Positions 29,141 through 40,378 of a stretch of DNA of 64,000 nt are shown one piece after another. Source of the DNA: Candidatus Mnemosynella biddleae. Its GTDB lineage: Archaea > Halobacteriota > Archaeoglobi > Mnemosynellales > Mnemosynellaceae. The stretch lies in the NCBI GenBank assembly GCA_002011165.2, contig MTMI02000001.1, forward strand, positions 92,174 to 156,173, written 5' to 3'. Made by a program: the position numbers and the translations under genes. The notes under the pieces were generated by a model. It saw only the letters and a program-made list of their open reading frames with translations, did no database searches and was not told the origin of the DNA. Every line of letters begins with the position of its first letter. The stretch's first letter is position 1.

Positions 29141-30730
29141 ATGAAATATATATGCATTACTGGAGGAGTTATGAGTGGACTTGGAAAAGGAATAACTGCA
29201 GCTTCGACAGGAAGAATTCTCAAAGATAGAGGATTTAAGATTGTTCCAATTAAGATTGACCCTTATTTGAATATAGATGCGGGAACGATGAATCCTTATC
29301 AGCATGGAGAAGTCTTTGTTCTGAAGGATGGTGGAGAAGTTGATCTCGATCTTGGACATTATGAGAGGTTTCTGAACGTTGATTTGACGAGTGAACATAA
29401 CATCACAACGGGAAAAATCTACAGAAACGTAATAGAGAGGGAGAGGAGAGGTGACTATCTCGGAGAGACGGTTCAAATCATTCCTCACGTTACAAACGAG
29501 ATTAAAAGATGGATAAGAGAGGTTGCAGAAAAGTCGAATTGCGACATCTGTTTGATTGAAGTTGGAGGAACTGTCGGTGACATCGAAAGTATGCCTTTCT
29601 TAGAAGCACTCCGTCAGATGAGACATGAAGAGGGTGAGGAGAACTTCGTTCTCATTCACGTGACTTTAGTTCCAACTGATATTATGGGTGATCAAAAAAC
29701 GAAACCAACGCAACATTCAGTGAAGACTCTCAGAGAGCTGGGTCTCCAGCCAGATGTCATCGTGGGGAGGTGCTCAAAGAGATTGAGAGATGATGTTAAA
29801 GCCAAAATCTCACTTTTCACCGATGTTCCGGTTGAGGCTGTGATAAGTGCTGAAAATGCAGAGGATATCTATTACGTTCCTCGAATGTTGAAAGAAGAGA
29901 TGCTCGACGAGTATTTGATAAAAAGGCTGAAACTTGAGGAAAGAGAGGATACAAGAAAATGGGACGAGATAGTAGAAAAGATGGAGAAGAGAAGGGGAGA
30001 GGTCAGAGTTGCGATTGTTGGAAAATACACCTTTATTCCTGATTCTTATCTCAGCATCAGAGAGGCTCTGAAACATGCTTCGATAGAGCTTGGAGTGAAG
30101 GTGAAAATAGAGTGGATAGAAGCGAGTGAGATAGAGAGGGGTAGAATTGAACTTGAGGATTATGAATTTGATGGAATTCTCATTCCTGGTGGTTTTGGAG
30201 CTAGAGGCTCTGAGGGAAAGATCGAAGCTATAAAATATGCAAGAGAGAACGAATATCCCTTCCTCGGGCTCTGCCTTGGATTTCAGCTTGCAGTAGTTGA
30301 GTTTGCAAGAAATGTGATTGGATGGGCTGACGCTCATACTTCGGAAGTGGAGAGGACTTCTCATCCTGTCATAGATCTCCTCCCAGAACAGAGAGGTGTT
30401 AAAAAGCTTGGAGGAACAATGAGACTTGGAGAAGAGGAAATAACGATAAAGGAGGGAACTCTTGCACATAGAATTTACGGAGAGACGAAGATTAAAGAGA
30501 GACACAGACACAGATACGAGGTGAATCCGAGGTATATAAAGAAGATTGAAGAACATGGATTGATTTTCTCAGGAGAGAGTAAAGGAAGGATGGAAATTGC
30601 AGAACTTCCAGAACATCCTTTCTTTTTTGCAACTCAATTTCATCCTGAGTTTAAGAGTAAACCTGAAAATCCATCTCCCCCTTTTGTGGCTTTCGTTGAT
30701 GCGATGATGAGGATGAGGGGATTAAAATGA
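29141..30730 (+). CDS. pyrG: CTP synthase
   Basis: [27 protein letters not shown] and glutaminase [19 protein letters not shown]. Confidence 0.98.
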   Translation: MKYICITGGVMSGLGKGITAASTGRILKDRGFKIVPIKIDPYLNIDAGTMNPYQHGEVFVLKDGGEVDLDLGHYERFLNVDLTSEHNITTGKIYRNVIERERRGDYLGETVQIIPHVTNEIKRWIREVAEKSNCDICLIEVGGTVGDIESMPFLEALRQMRHEEGEENFVLIHVTLVPTDIMGDQKTKPTQHSVKTLRELGLQPDVIVGRCSKRLRDDVKAKISLFTDVPVEAVISAENAEDIYYVPRMLKEEMLDEYLIKRLKLEEREDTRKWDEIVEKMEKRRGEVRVAIVGKYTFIPDSYLSIREALKHASIELGVKVKIEWIEASEIERGRIELEDYEFDGILIPGGFGARGSEGKIEAIKYARENEYPFLGLCLGFQLAVVEFARNVIGWADAHTSEVERTSHPVIDLLPEQRGVKKLGGTMRLGEEEITIKEGTLAHRIYGETKIKERHRHRYEVNPRYIKKIEEHGLIFSGESKGRMEIAELPEHPFFFATQFHPEFKSKPENPSPPFVAFVDAMMRMRGLK

Positions 30731-31638
30731 AAAATGTTGATGCTTTCATAGAATCTGCGATAAAGGAGATAAGAGAGAGAGTAAGAGGAAGAGCTATCAT
30801 AGCTCTTTCAGGAGGGGTTGATAGCTCTGTATGTGCAGTCTTAGCTCACAAAGCTATAGGAGACCTCCTCACACCAGTTTTCGTGGATACAGGTTTGATG
30901 AGGAGAGGAGAGCCAGAAAGAATAAAGGAGATCTTTGGTCATATGAATTTGATGTTTGTCGACGCAAAAGAGAGATTTTTCGAGGCTCTTAAAGGTGTTA
31001 CGGATCCTGAGAAGAAGAGGAAGATTGTAGGAGAACTATTTATAAGGATCTTCGAAGAGTGTGCAAAGAAGATAGGAGCCAAATACCTTATTCAAGGAAC
31101 AATTTATCCAGATAGAATTGAATCAGAAGGAGGGATAAAATCGCATCATAATGTCGGAGGAATGCCCTCAAACATAGAGTTCGAAGATGTAATTGAACCT
31201 TTGAGAGATCTCTACAAAGATGAAGTGAGAGAAGTTGCGAGAACTCTCGGACTTCCAGAGGAGATAAGCGAGAGGATGCCATTTCCAGGTCCAGGACTTG
31301 CGGTGAGGGTACTTGGAGAGGTAACCGAAGAGAAGATAAGAATCGTGAGGGAAGCCAATGCAATTGTGGAGGAAGAGCTCAGAGAATTCAATCCTTGGCA
31401 AGCTTTTGCAGTTCTTTTAGGTAAAGCTACTGGAGTAAAAGGAGACGTAAGACTCTATGGATGGATAATTGCTGTTCGAGCGGTTCTCTCAAGAGATGGA
31501 ATGACTGCAGAGATTCTTGAGATCCCGTATGATAAACTTAAGAAGATTTCCTCAAGAATAACCTCAGAGATCCCTGAGGTTTCGAGAGTTGTTTACGATA
31601 TAACTCCGAAGCCCCCCGCAACTATAGAATTTGAGTGA
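30727..31638 (+). CDS. guaAB: GMP synthase subunit B (ATP pyrophosphatase only, split type)
   Basis: [38 protein letters not shown]. No amidotransferase domain in this ORF. Confidence 0.95.
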   Translation: MKNVDAFIESAIKEIRERVRGRAIIALSGGVDSSVCAVLAHKAIGDLLTPVFVDTGLMRRGEPERIKEIFGHMNLMFVDAKERFFEALKGVTDPEKKRKIVGELFIRIFEECAKKIGAKYLIQGTIYPDRIESEGGIKSHHNVGGMPSNIEFEDVIEPLRDLYKDEVREVARTLGLPEEISERMPFPGPGLAVRVLGEVTEEKIRIVREANAIVEEELREFNPWQAFAVLLGKATGVKGDVRLYGWIIAVRAVLSRDGMTAEILEIPYDKLKKISSRITSEIPEVSRVVYDITPKPPATIEFE

Positions 31639-31648
31639 GGTGTGTTCC

Positions 31649-32809
31649 ATGAACTTTGAAGATATTGTTCAGCTCGATGAGAAATATGTGATGAGGACAT
31701 ATAGAAGAGAGCCGGTGGTTCTTGTTAGAGGAGAGGGTGCTCTCGTATGGGACATTGAAGGAAGAAGATATATTGATTGTGTGGCTGGAATAGCCGTTAA
31801 CATCGTTGGGCATTGCCATCCTTATGTGGTGGAAGCAATAAAAAAGCAAGTTGAAAAACTCATTCACATCTCCAATCTCTATTACAATGAACTTCAACCT
31901 GTTCTTGCAATGGAGTTGAGTAAGAGAAGTGGGATGGACAAATTTTTCTTCTGCAACAGTGGAACCGAGGCTGTTGAAGCTTCACTTAAGCTTGCAAGAA
32001 AGAAAAGTGGAAAGAGGGATATCATCGCCGCGAGAGGATCTTTCCACGGGAGGACGATGGGGTCTCTCTCAGTCACCTCAACGGAAAAATACAGAAAGCC
32101 TTTCGAACCTCTTATTCCTGGAGTGAAGTGGGTGGATTACAACGATGCGGAGGCTATAAGAAAAGCTATTGATAAAGACACTGCAGCGGTGATATTGGAG
32201 CCAGTTCAGGGAGAAGGTGGTGTAAATGTTCCTTCAAAGGACTATCTTAAAGAAGTTAGGGAGATATGTGACGAAAAAGATATTCTTCTGATATTCGATG
32301 AAGTTCAAACCGGATTCGGGAGAATAGGAGATTGGTTCGCCTCTCTGGTGTTTGATGTTAAACCCGATATCATGGCAATGGCGAAAGGGATGGCAGGAGG
32401 ATTTCCTATGGGTGCTATCGGAGCGGTTGAAGAGGTTGCAAATGCTTTTGAACCTGGAAATCACGCTTCAACATTTGGTGGAAATCCGCTGGCCTGTGCA
32501 GCTTCCTTGGCTACGATAAGAGCAATAGAAGACGGAGATCTTCTGAGAAAGTGTAGGGAGAACGGAGCGTACTTTATAGAGAGACTGCACGAAATTCAGA
32601 GTGATGGAATAAAGGAGGTCAGAGGTCTTGGAATGCTAATTGGAGTGGAAATGAAGGGGTCATGCACGGAGATAGTTACAAAGATGCGTGAGAAGGGCGT
32701 TCTTGTGAATTGCATTCAGGAGAGAGTTATAAGGCTTGCTCCACCCCTAGTCATTACAAGAGAGCAGATTGATGAGGTGGTGGAAAAATTTGCCTCTGTC
32801 TGTCCGTGA
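31649..32809 (+). CDS. argD: Class III aminotransferase (acetylornithine aminotransferase-like)
   Basis: GRRYIDCVAGIAVNIVGHCHPYVVEAIKKQ, FCNSGTEAVEASLKLAR, LIFDEVQTGFGRIG. Start chosen at MNFEDIVQ. Confidence 0.85.
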   Translation: MNFEDIVQLDEKYVMRTYRREPVVLVRGEGALVWDIEGRRYIDCVAGIAVNIVGHCHPYVVEAIKKQVEKLIHISNLYYNELQPVLAMELSKRSGMDKFFFCNSGTEAVEASLKLARKKSGKRDIIAARGSFHGRTMGSLSVTSTEKYRKPFEPLIPGVKWVDYNDAEAIRKAIDKDTAAVILEPVQGEGGVNVPSKDYLKEVREICDEKDILLIFDEVQTGFGRIGDWFASLVFDVKPDIMAMAKGMAGGFPMGAIGAVEEVANAFEPGNHASTFGGNPLACAASLATIRAIEDGDLLRKCRENGAYFIERLHEIQSDGIKEVRGLGMLIGVEMKGSCTEIVTKMREKGVLVNCIQERVIRLAPPLVITREQIDEVVEKFASVCP

Positions 32810-33884
32810 GTGCATAAGAGAGCTCAGAGAATACATTCCAGGAAAAAATATTGAAGAGGTTGTCGAGAAATACGGAATTCCTCCAGAAAAAGTGGCAAAA
32901 CTTGCATCAAATGAGAATCCCATTGGGCCGAGTCCAAAAGCGATAGAAGCAATAATCAGAACTGCTGGAAGTGTGCACATTTATCCAGAGAAGGGGGGTT
33001 GGAAGCTTAGAGAAGCAATATCAGAATATCTTGAGGTACCTCCAGAGACCATCATCCTCGGAAATGGAGTTGATGGAGTTATTGAAGGACTCATGAAACT
33101 TTTCATAGAACCTGGAGATAATGTTATCTTTCCCATTCCAACCTTTCTCGGTGCAGAACTTCTTGCAGTGGCTTCTGGAGGCAGAACCAAGTATGTTATG
33201 AGGGATGAGAATTTTGAGATTTCCCCAGATGACATTTTTGAGGCGGTAGATGAGAGAACAAAGATGATTTATCTCTGTACTCCAAATAATCCAACGGGAA
33301 ATGTTGTTGAGGAGAGAGTTGCTAGAGAGCTTGCAGAGGAGATTGATGCTCTGATTCTTTTGGATGAGGCTTATGTTGAGTTTGCGGATTCCTCTCTGCT
33401 CCATCTTATTGAGGAGTACGAGAACGTTGTGATTATGAGGACTTTCTCAAAGGCGTTCGGATTAGCAGGATTGAGGTGCGGATATGCTATTTGTTCCCCT
33501 GAAATAAGAAAAGAATATGACAAAGTAATTCCTCCATTCGATGTCAACAGAGTTGCAATAGAGGCAGCTATTGCAGCTTTGAAGGATAAGGAGTTTATCA
33601 AGATGGTTATCGAGCTCGTGAGAGAGGGAAGGGAGTTTCTTAGAAAGGATGTTCCTTTCAAAACTTATCCTTCCCAAGCTAATTTTGTCTTTGTAGACGT
33701 CTCGCCATTTAAATCCTCTTTCATAACTGAGGAACTTATGAAAAGGGGAATTATCATAAGAGATTGCTCCTCTTTCACCGGAGCCAAAGATACTCACATC
33801 AGAATAACAGTCGGAAAAATGGAAGATAACTTAAGAGTTGTGGAAGAACTCAAAAAACTAAAAGAATCAGATGGGTTTAACTAA
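32769..33884 (+). CDS. hisC: Histidinol-phosphate aminotransferase
   Basis: KLASNENPIGPSPKAIEA, PNNPTGNVVEE, RTFSKAFGLAGLRCGYAI. Confidence 0.93.
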   Translation: MMRWWKNLPLSVRECIRELREYIPGKNIEEVVEKYGIPPEKVAKLASNENPIGPSPKAIEAIIRTAGSVHIYPEKGGWKLREAISEYLEVPPETIILGNGVDGVIEGLMKLFIEPGDNVIFPIPTFLGAELLAVASGGRTKYVMRDENFEISPDDIFEAVDERTKMIYLCTPNNPTGNVVEERVARELAEEIDALILLDEAYVEFADSSLLHLIEEYENVVIMRTFSKAFGLAGLRCGYAICSPEIRKEYDKVIPPFDVNRVAIEAAIAALKDKEFIKMVIELVREGREFLRKDVPFKTYPSQANFVFVDVSPFKSSFITEELMKRGIIIRDCSSFTGAKDTHIRITVGKMEDNLRVVEELKKLKESDGFN

Positions 33885-34328
33885 TAGAAAGGCGTCTCTT
33901 GAATTATTGAATGGAAGATCATAGTAGTTTAAAACGAGTCCGATAATTCCGAATTTCATTTTCAGGAAGAAGTCCAGAGATGGGTTTGACCTATTGCACT
34001 CAAGAAGAATGAGTTTTGACGTCTCTTTTGATTTTCTTTCGAATTTCTCAAGAAGAGCTTTTCCGATGCCTTTCTTTCTGAAGTCTGGATGAACACAGAT
34101 TGATGCAACTCTTGAGACTTCTTCTCTAATCTCTCCTGCAATGTATCCCAAGATATTCTCCTCCTCTTCTGCAACTAGAAGGGTTCCTTTCACGAAGAAG
34201 TGGAAGATATCTTCAAGAGAATAGGAATAAATACCTCTGAAACAAATTTTCTCTATCTCCAAGATTTTTTCGAGATCTTCCTCTTTTGCTTCTTTCACTT
34301 TCATTCTGCTAAATTTTTTATACTTCAT
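33867..34328 (-). CDS. rimI: GNAT acetyltransferase (RimI-like)
   Basis: VASICVHPDFRKKGIGKALLEKFERKS (GNAT motif A). Confidence 0.85.
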   Translation of the reverse strand: MKYKKFSRMKVKEAKEEDLEKILEIEKICFRGIYSYSLEDIFHFFVKGTLLVAEEEENILGYIAGEIREEVSRVASICVHPDFRKKGIGKALLEKFERKSKETSKLILLECNRSNPSLDFFLKMKFGIIGLVLNYYDLPFNNSRDAFLLVKPI

Positions 34329-34350
34329 AATTAATTCATTTTGTGACGAA

Positions 34351-34761
34351 ATGGAGGAGGATTGCGTGGACTACGAAGAGTTGAAGAGATGGGTTGAAGA
34401 AGAGATCTATTTTTGTGAGAAACAGATTGAAATTTATCAGAAACGGCTTGAAAGGGCTAAAAAGATAAAAAACGAGCTCGAGAGGATAGGAGAGGTTAGA
34501 GAGGAGATAAGAAGTTCATCAAAAGTTGAAGTTCCGAAGATTCAGCCACAGAGAAGAAGATATAAAGATGTGATGACAGAAATAAAGAGGATTATAATAT
34601 CTGCTGGAGCGAAATTCCAAGCTGTTCCAAGAGATGAAATAATAAGGAGAGCGGTTGAAATTGGAATACCTGAGAGTGAAGTTCAGCACGTTTTACGTTG
34701 TCTAATCTCGGAAGGAAAGTTGTTTGAGCCAAGAGAAAAAATGATAAGGATGATTCACTGA
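34351..34761 (+). CDS. Hypothetical coiled-coil plus winged-helix-like protein
   Basis: 136 aa: N-terminal charged helix, C-terminal DEIIRRAVEIGIPESEVQHVLRCLISEGKLFEPRE looks HTH-like. Confidence 0.55.
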   Translation: MEEDCVDYEELKRWVEEEIYFCEKQIEIYQKRLERAKKIKNELERIGEVREEIRSSSKVEVPKIQPQRRRYKDVMTEIKRIIISAGAKFQAVPRDEIIRRAVEIGIPESEVQHVLRCLISEGKLFEPREKMIRMIH

Positions 34762-34763
34762 GT

Positions 34764-35912
34764 CTAATACTCGTAAACTCTCCAATAGAGCTCAACAACC
34801 TCTTCCTTCGTCGGGACCCTTGGATTAAAATTGGGACTTCCACTGGCTAAAGCATCTTCTGCCATTTTCTCCACGACTTCTGAGAATTTCTTTCTATCAA
34901 CTACTTCAGATAGTTTCTTAACATTAAGATCATCATTGAGTTTCTGAACTGCTTCTGAAGCTCTTCTGTGATCTCTTTTCTCTCCGAGAAGCTCTGCAAT
35001 TTCAGCATATCTCTCCTTTTCGTAATCTGCACTAAATCTGATGACTTCGGGTAAGAGGACTGCATTTGAGTGGCCATGGTGCATGTGGAAATAAGCTCCG
35101 AGAGGTCTTGCCATACCATGAACAAGTGCCACAGAAGAGTTTCCAAAAGCTAAGCCAGCCTGCATCTGAGCCACCATCATGTGGTATCTCGCTTCTTTAT
35201 CTTCTGGATTTTCATAAGCTCTTCTAAGATATTTCGAGATAAGTTTGATCGCTGAAATAGCAAGAGCGTCACTCAGGGGATTTCTTCTTTTGGAAACATA
35301 GCTTTCAATCGCATGAACAAGTGCGTCTATTCCTGTGTAAGCGGTGAGATGCTTTGGAAGCGAAATGGTAAGCTCGGGATCCTCTATTGCTATGAAAGGG
35401 ACGACTTTTTCACTTTTTATCAGCATTTTAACATCTCTCTCCTCATCGGTTATTATGATGCTCTGGGAGCACTCGCTTCCTGTTCCCGCAGTTGTATTAA
35501 TTGCAATTTGTGGAACAGGAGTGTTTCTGACCTTCTCATATCCTTCGTAATCCTGAATTCTCCCGTTGTTTGTCGCAAGAACTGCGACTGCTTTTCCCAC
35601 ATCGGTAGGACTTCCTCCTCCTATAGAGATTACCCCATCACACTTCTCTTCTGTGAAGAGTTTTAGGGCTTCTTCAACATTTCTAACAGTTGGATCCGGT
35701 GTTGTTCCATCAAAAATGATTGGAGAGGAAAAATTACTGAGGATTTCAATGATCTCTCCGAAGAACTTCTGCTTCGCAAGAAAACTATCTGTGACTACGA
35801 GTGGTTTCCTTATATTCAGCTCTTCCACTACCTCTCCTATTTTCTTTGAAGCTCCAAATCCTATTATTACCTTTCTTGGAGATATAAAATTTCGAATTTC
35901 CTCCATATACAT
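34764..35912 (-). CDS. Iron-containing alcohol dehydrogenase
   Basis: VISIGGGSPTDVGKAVAVL, TTAGTGSECSQSIIITDEE, HGMARPLGAYFHMHHGHSNAVLLP. The listed ORF extends to 35945; the likely start is MYMEEIRNF or MEEIRNF. Confidence 0.93.
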   Translation of the reverse strand: MYMEEIRNFISPRKVIIGFGASKKIGEVVEELNIRKPLVVTDSFLAKQKFFGEIIEILSNFSSPIIFDGTTPDPTVRNVEEALKLFTEEKCDGVISIGGGSPTDVGKAVAVLATNNGRIQDYEGYEKVRNTPVPQIAINTTAGTGSECSQSIIITDEERDVKMLIKSEKVVPFIAIEDPELTISLPKHLTAYTGIDALVHAIESYVSKRRNPLSDALAISAIKLISKYLRRAYENPEDKEARYHMMVAQMQAGLAFGNSSVALVHGMARPLGAYFHMHHGHSNAVLLPEVIRFSADYEKERYAEIAELLGEKRDHRRASEAVQKLNDDLNVKKLSEVVDRKKFSEVVEKMAEDALASGSPNFNPRVPTKEEVVELYWRVYEY

Positions 35913-37384
35913 TAGAACCAACTCTCCCTTTTTACAGGAACCCATCTCTCTATGATAACTTTTCTATCCGTGAAGAAATCTACAACATCTTTACCCTGAC
36001 CGTGGAGGTCTCCGAAGAAGGAGTCTTTCATTCCTCCGAAAGGATAGAACGCTATTGGTGCAGCAACTCCAACATTTATTCCTATGTTTCCGCACTGCAC
36101 TGTATATCTGAATTTGTGAGCCCACTTTCCATTCATCGTGTAAATTGTTGAAGCATTTCCGTATTTACTCGAATTTATGATTCTTATTGCCTCTTCGAGA
36201 CTTTCAACCCTTTTCATACAGACGACTGGTCCAAAAATTTCCTCATCAAAGATGTACATTCCTGGTTCGGCTTCAAAAACCGTTGGACCGAGGAAATACC
36301 CATTTGGATGACCTTCGACTTTTATGTTCCTTCCATCCAACAGAAGCTTTGCTCCCTCTTTAATCCCTATTTCGATCTCCTTATGGAGTCTTTCTAAAGC
36401 ACTTTTTGAGACAACTGGACCCATATCAACATCTGGATCCAACCCATTTCCGACCTTCAGTTTACTCGCTGCATCAAGAAACTTTTCCTTAAGCTCTTCG
36501 TAAATCTCTCCGACTCCAAGAATCACGGAACCTGTGAGACACCTTTGACCAGTGTTTCCGAAGCATGACTCAAGCATGTTAGACATGAAAGCATCTATAT
36601 CAGCATCAGGCATTACCACAAGAAAATTATTTGCTCCTGCCTGAGCCTGAACTCTCTTCCCATATTTCCCACAGAGCTCATAGATTCTCTTAGCCACTCT
36701 TGTTGACCCAACAAATGAAATTCCAACTACATCAGGATGTTCTATTAACCACTGAGCCTGTTGAGGTCCTCCATTGACGAGGTTCACAACTCCTGGAGGA
36801 AATCCAGCCTCCTCTATCAGCTCGAAGATTCTCTGTTGAGAGATCGGACACTGTTCATTTGGCTTCACAATATAGGTATTTCCGCATGCAACTGCCCAAG
36901 GAAGGAACCAGAAAGGGACGAGAGCAGGAAAGTTGAAAGGCGGAATCATCGCAAAAACTCCAAGAGGTACTCTTATTGTATATTCATCAATTCCTCTCGC
37001 TATATCTTCAGAATAATCTCCCATCATCAACGTTGGAATTCCACAAGCTGTTTCGATCATTTCTATCAATCTCTGCATTTCTCCAACCGCTGCTCTGTAT
37101 TCCTTTCCGTGCTCAGTTGTTATCGTTCTTGCAAGCTCTTCCTTGTGTTCAAGAATCAGATCTCTGAGCTTGAATAGATATCTAACCCTTTCTACCGCTG
37201 GAGTCTCTCTCCACTCTGGAAAAGCTTCCTTTGCAGCCTTAACAGCTTCATCAACTTCTTTTTTGGTAGACATCGGAACCTTTGCGATGACCTCAACTGT
37301 AGCGGGATTATCAACATCAAGAAGCTCCTCAGATTCAGAGTCCACCCACTTACCGTTTATGTAATTTCTCAGAACTTCAACCAT
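35912..37384 (-). CDS. mmsA: Aldehyde dehydrogenase, methylmalonate-semialdehyde dehydrogenase-like
   Basis: MIPPFNFPALVPFWFLPWAVACGNTYIVKPNEQCP, FGNTGQRCLTGSVILGVG, YPFGGMKDSFFGDLHGQGKDVVDFFTDRKVIIERW. Confidence 0.92.
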   Translation of the reverse strand: MVEVLRNYINGKWVDSESEELLDVDNPATVEVIAKVPMSTKKEVDEAVKAAKEAFPEWRETPAVERVRYLFKLRDLILEHKEELARTITTEHGKEYRAAVGEMQRLIEMIETACGIPTLMMGDYSEDIARGIDEYTIRVPLGVFAMIPPFNFPALVPFWFLPWAVACGNTYIVKPNEQCPISQQRIFELIEEAGFPPGVVNLVNGGPQQAQWLIEHPDVVGISFVGSTRVAKRIYELCGKYGKRVQAQAGANNFLVVMPDADIDAFMSNMLESCFGNTGQRCLTGSVILGVGEIYEELKEKFLDAASKLKVGNGLDPDVDMGPVVSKSALERLHKEIEIGIKEGAKLLLDGRNIKVEGHPNGYFLGPTVFEAEPGMYIFDEEIFGPVVCMKRVESLEEAIRIINSSKYGNASTIYTMNGKWAHKFRYTVQCGNIGINVGVAAPIAFYPFGGMKDSFFGDLHGQGKDVVDFFTDRKVIIERWVPVKRESWF

Positions 37385-37454
37385 TCGAAAACCTCCAAGT
37401 TAATTGTTAATCGTGATGAAATAAATTTTTTATGATTTCAAATGGAGGAATTGT

Positions 37455-37925
37455 TTGATGAGCTTCTTCACTTCCATTTACGAATCGTGGAGAGAAATTC
37501 AATATGAGAAATACTCCACTCTTGAGCTCGATAAGAGATTAAAGGGGAAGAGAGTACTTGATGCTGGATCTTCGGTTGGTTTTCTCAGCGATTTTCTCCA
37601 AGAGAGGGGCTGTAATGCAGAAATCATTTCGGTGGATCTTGATGAGGGGGCTCTTATAAAATGTTCTTCAGAAAGTGTTCTTGGAGATATCACAAATCTC
37701 CCTTTTAAAGAGAGATGTTTTGATGCAATAGTCTGCTTTGACGTTCTTCATCTTTCAAGAACCATTGACCTGAGACCTCTGAAGGAGGGTGGCGAGATGA
37801 TCGTGGGTGTTCCAAAAAGACATGAAAACGTTCTTCTTGAGTGGATTGAAGGAAAAAATGCAGAAATCAGAGAAATAAATGGAAAAGAGAGAGAAATTGT
37901 TGCTCTCTTCACTTTGGATTCATAA
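37455..37925 (+). CDS. Small SAM-dependent methyltransferase-like protein
   Basis: [34 protein letters not shown]...[14 protein letters not shown]. Confidence 0.75.
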   Translation: MMSFFTSIYESWREIQYEKYSTLELDKRLKGKRVLDAGSSVGFLSDFLQERGCNAEIISVDLDEGALIKCSSESVLGDITNLPFKERCFDAIVCFDVLHLSRTIDLRPLKEGGEMIVGVPKRHENVLLEWIEGKNAEIREINGKEREIVALFTLDS

Positions 37926-39588
37926 TTGCTCCTCTTGAAGCAGAAGTTACATTCTTTGCATAAACTCCAAGAAATCCTTTTACTTCTTTCTCAGGAGGTC
38001 TCCACTCCTTTCTCCTCTCTCTCATCTCCTCCTCACTGATCTCGACATGAAGAGATCTCTTAGGTATGTCAATGGTTATTAGATCTCCGTCTCTCACCAG
38101 AGCAATAGGCCCACCTTCCATAGCCTCTGGAGAGACGTGACCTATTGCACCTCCTCTGTTGGATCCCGAGAACCTTCCATCTGTGACGAGAGCAACTGAG
38201 GAGGAGAGACCCATTCCGTCAATAACTTGAAGAATGTCGTACATCTCCCTCATCCCAGGTCCTCCTTTTGGACCTTCATAGCGTATCACTATGACATCAC
38301 CCTCTTCAATTTCTCCTTTCATCACCGCTTCCATTGCATCCTCCTCTCTGTCAAAAACCTTCGCCTCTCCCTTATGAACAAGCATCTCCTCTGAAACAGC
38401 AGATGCTTTTACAACAGCTCCATCAGGAGCAAGATTTCCTTTGAGAATTGCTATTCCTCCTTGTTTATAGAAGGGGTTCTCCCTCGTTCTTATAACTCCT
38501 CCGTATATTCCATGAGCATCCTTGAGAATCTCTCTTAGAGTTCTTTGCGAGACTGTCATGACATCCAAATGAAGTTCATCTTCTATTTGTTTCCACACAG
38601 CTGGAAGTCCTCCTGCTTCGTCGAGATCTTTCATTGAATACTTATCTGTCGTCGGAGCCATTCCACAGATTGTGGGAATCTTTCTCGAGAGTTCATCAAA
38701 CACCTCCAGAGAGAGCTCTATTCCAAGCTCATGAGCTATTGCTGGAAGGTGCATCACTGCATTTGTTGAACCTCCAACGGCCATGAGAGTCATAACCGCA
38801 TTCTCAAAGGCTTCATAGCTCATAATATCTGAAGGTTTAACTCCTCTTTCAAGAAGATCTATGATTGTTTTTCCTGTTTTATAAGCCATTTCGCTGATTC
38901 TAGCTCCAATGGCTGGAGTCGTTGAATTTCCTGTCAGAGACATCCCAAGAGCTTCTGTTATTACACACATCGTGTTAGCTGTCCAGATGCCCGGACATGC
39001 TCCGCAAGTTGGACAGGCTGAATGAGCAAGTTTCACATAATCTTCTTTACTCATTCCTCCAGAAAGAAGAGTTCCGTATTTCTTTGTTATTGTGCTTGCA
39101 AGAACGAGCTCCCCTTTATAATTCCCGGGAAGCATGTAACCGCCTGTAAGAACGATTGAAGGTATGTCCATTCTAGCCAGAGCCATCAGCATACCGGGAA
39201 CGATTTTATCGCATGTTGCAATAGCAACAACTGCGTCGAACTGATGAGCCTCGACCATAAGCTCAACACTTGCTGCAATGACTTCTCGACTTGGAAGCAC
39301 ATATTTCATTCCCACATGACCCTGAGCGACTCCATCACAAATTGCAATTGTGTTGAATTCAAAAGGAGTTCCTCCTGCCCTTCTAATTCCATCTTTAACT
39401 CTCTGAGCGAGTTCTCTTAAATGGTATGACCCGGGAAGAGCTTCGTTCCAACAGTTCGCAACACCTATAAGTGGAGAGTCGAACTCTTCCTTCGTTAATC
39501 CCATAGCATGCCACAGACAGAATCTTTCCCAGTAAATATCTTCTCTTCCCTCAACAATCTTTCTACTCCTCAGCTCCATTTTATTCAC
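37909..39588 (-). CDS. ilvD: Dihydroxy-acid dehydratase
   Basis: [11 protein letters not shown]..., [59 protein letters not shown]. Confidence 0.97.
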   Translation of the reverse strand: MNKMELRSRKIVEGREDIYWERFCLWHAMGLTKEEFDSPLIGVANCWNEALPGSYHLRELAQRVKDGIRRAGGTPFEFNTIAICDGVAQGHVGMKYVLPSREVIAASVELMVEAHQFDAVVAIATCDKIVPGMLMALARMDIPSIVLTGGYMLPGNYKGELVLASTITKKYGTLLSGGMSKEDYVKLAHSACPTCGACPGIWTANTMCVITEALGMSLTGNSTTPAIGARISEMAYKTGKTIIDLLERGVKPSDIMSYEAFENAVMTLMAVGGSTNAVMHLPAIAHELGIELSLEVFDELSRKIPTICGMAPTTDKYSMKDLDEAGGLPAVWKQIEDELHLDVMTVSQRTLREILKDAHGIYGGVIRTRENPFYKQGGIAILKGNLAPDGAVVKASAVSEEMLVHKGEAKVFDREEDAMEAVMKGEIEEGDVIVIRYEGPKGGPGMREMYDILQVIDGMGLSSSVALVTDGRFSGSNRGGAIGHVSPEAMEGGPIALVRDGDLITIDIPKRSLHVEISEEEMRERRKEWRPPEKEVKGFLGVYAKNVTSASRGAIMNPK

Positions 39589-39723
39589 CGAAAAGAGGTT
39601 CTTTTAGAGAACATAAATGTTTTTTCATTTCAAATTCTCTCCTGTGAACTTCGAAATAAAAAGGGATTTCAATGTTCAATAAGAAAAAATTAAATTCCCC
39701 CGAAAGCATAATTATCTTGAGGG

Positions 39724-39954
39724 ATGGCCTTGCTTCCGAACAGAAAGGTTCAGAATCTCATAGGAAAGAGAGTAAGAGTTGAGATGAAAGGAGATGCCAG
39801 CATTCTTGAGGGAACTTTGATGAGCGTTGACGACTACATGAATCTGTACTTAGAGGATACGAGTGAGATCGTTAATGGAGAGAGAACGAGGATTCTCGGA
39901 CCTGTGATCCTCAGAGGAAACAACATAATTCTTCTTACTCCGGTAGAAGAGTAA
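39724..39954 (+). CDS. LSm/Sm-like archaeal protein
   Basis: 76 aa; VQNLIGKRVRVEMKGDASILEGTLMSVDDYMNLYLEDTSEI...GPVILRGNNIILLTP. Confidence 0.95.
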   Translation: MALLPNRKVQNLIGKRVRVEMKGDASILEGTLMSVDDYMNLYLEDTSEIVNGERTRILGPVILRGNNIILLTPVEE

Positions 39955-39960
39955 GAGAGA

Positions 39961-40305
39961 GTGACTTGGATGACCATTAAAGACGAGGTTATTGAATACC
40001 TTCGTTCGAAGCCTGAAGGTGTTTATCAGAAAGATTTGTGGAGAGATCTTGGGATAGATAGCAGAAGCTGTTCGAGGGTTCTTTTGGATCTGGAGAGAAA
40101 GGGGGTGATAGAGAGGGAGAAAGTAGTCGTTGACGGAACGGTAACCTACAAAATAAAGCTCATCTCAGAAAATGGTGACGAAAGTGTTATTTTGATTCTT
40201 TCAGAGTCTCTACCCCCATGCATAGGTTGTAGAGAGGAGTGTGAACCCGAATGGTGTGAATTGCTGGAGATATGGATAAGAGATGTTTTTGACAAGAAAA
40301 AATGA
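39961..40305 (+). CDS. Winged-helix protein with C-terminal four-cysteine cluster (possible TFE-beta/RPC34-like)
   Basis: wHTH YQKDLWRDLGIDSRSCSRVLLDLERKGVIEREKVVVDG, then PPCIGCREECEPEWCELLEIWI. Confidence 0.6.
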   Translation: MTWMTIKDEVIEYLRSKPEGVYQKDLWRDLGIDSRSCSRVLLDLERKGVIEREKVVVDGTVTYKIKLISENGDESVILILSESLPPCIGCREECEPEWCELLEIWIRDVFDKKK

Positions 40306-40378
40306 TGTTTTAATTCTTCCTTTGTTGTTTTTGTAGGAGAAAGAATAAATACCTCTCATCCCCTTTTTCATCTTCAGA

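Noticed and set aside
29810-30556. 248-aa minus-strand ORF inside pyrG
   Set aside because: Antisense to a clear CTP synthase gene; Ser/Leu/Cys-rich sequence typical of antisense frames in AGA-rich genomes. The same reasoning covers the other long antisense ORFs (615..1037, 8309..8884, 5742..6353, 3748..4416).
30727-31638. GuaA missing its glutaminase domain as a truncated gene
   Set aside because: Split GMP synthase (separate amidotransferase and PPase subunits) is normal in many archaea.
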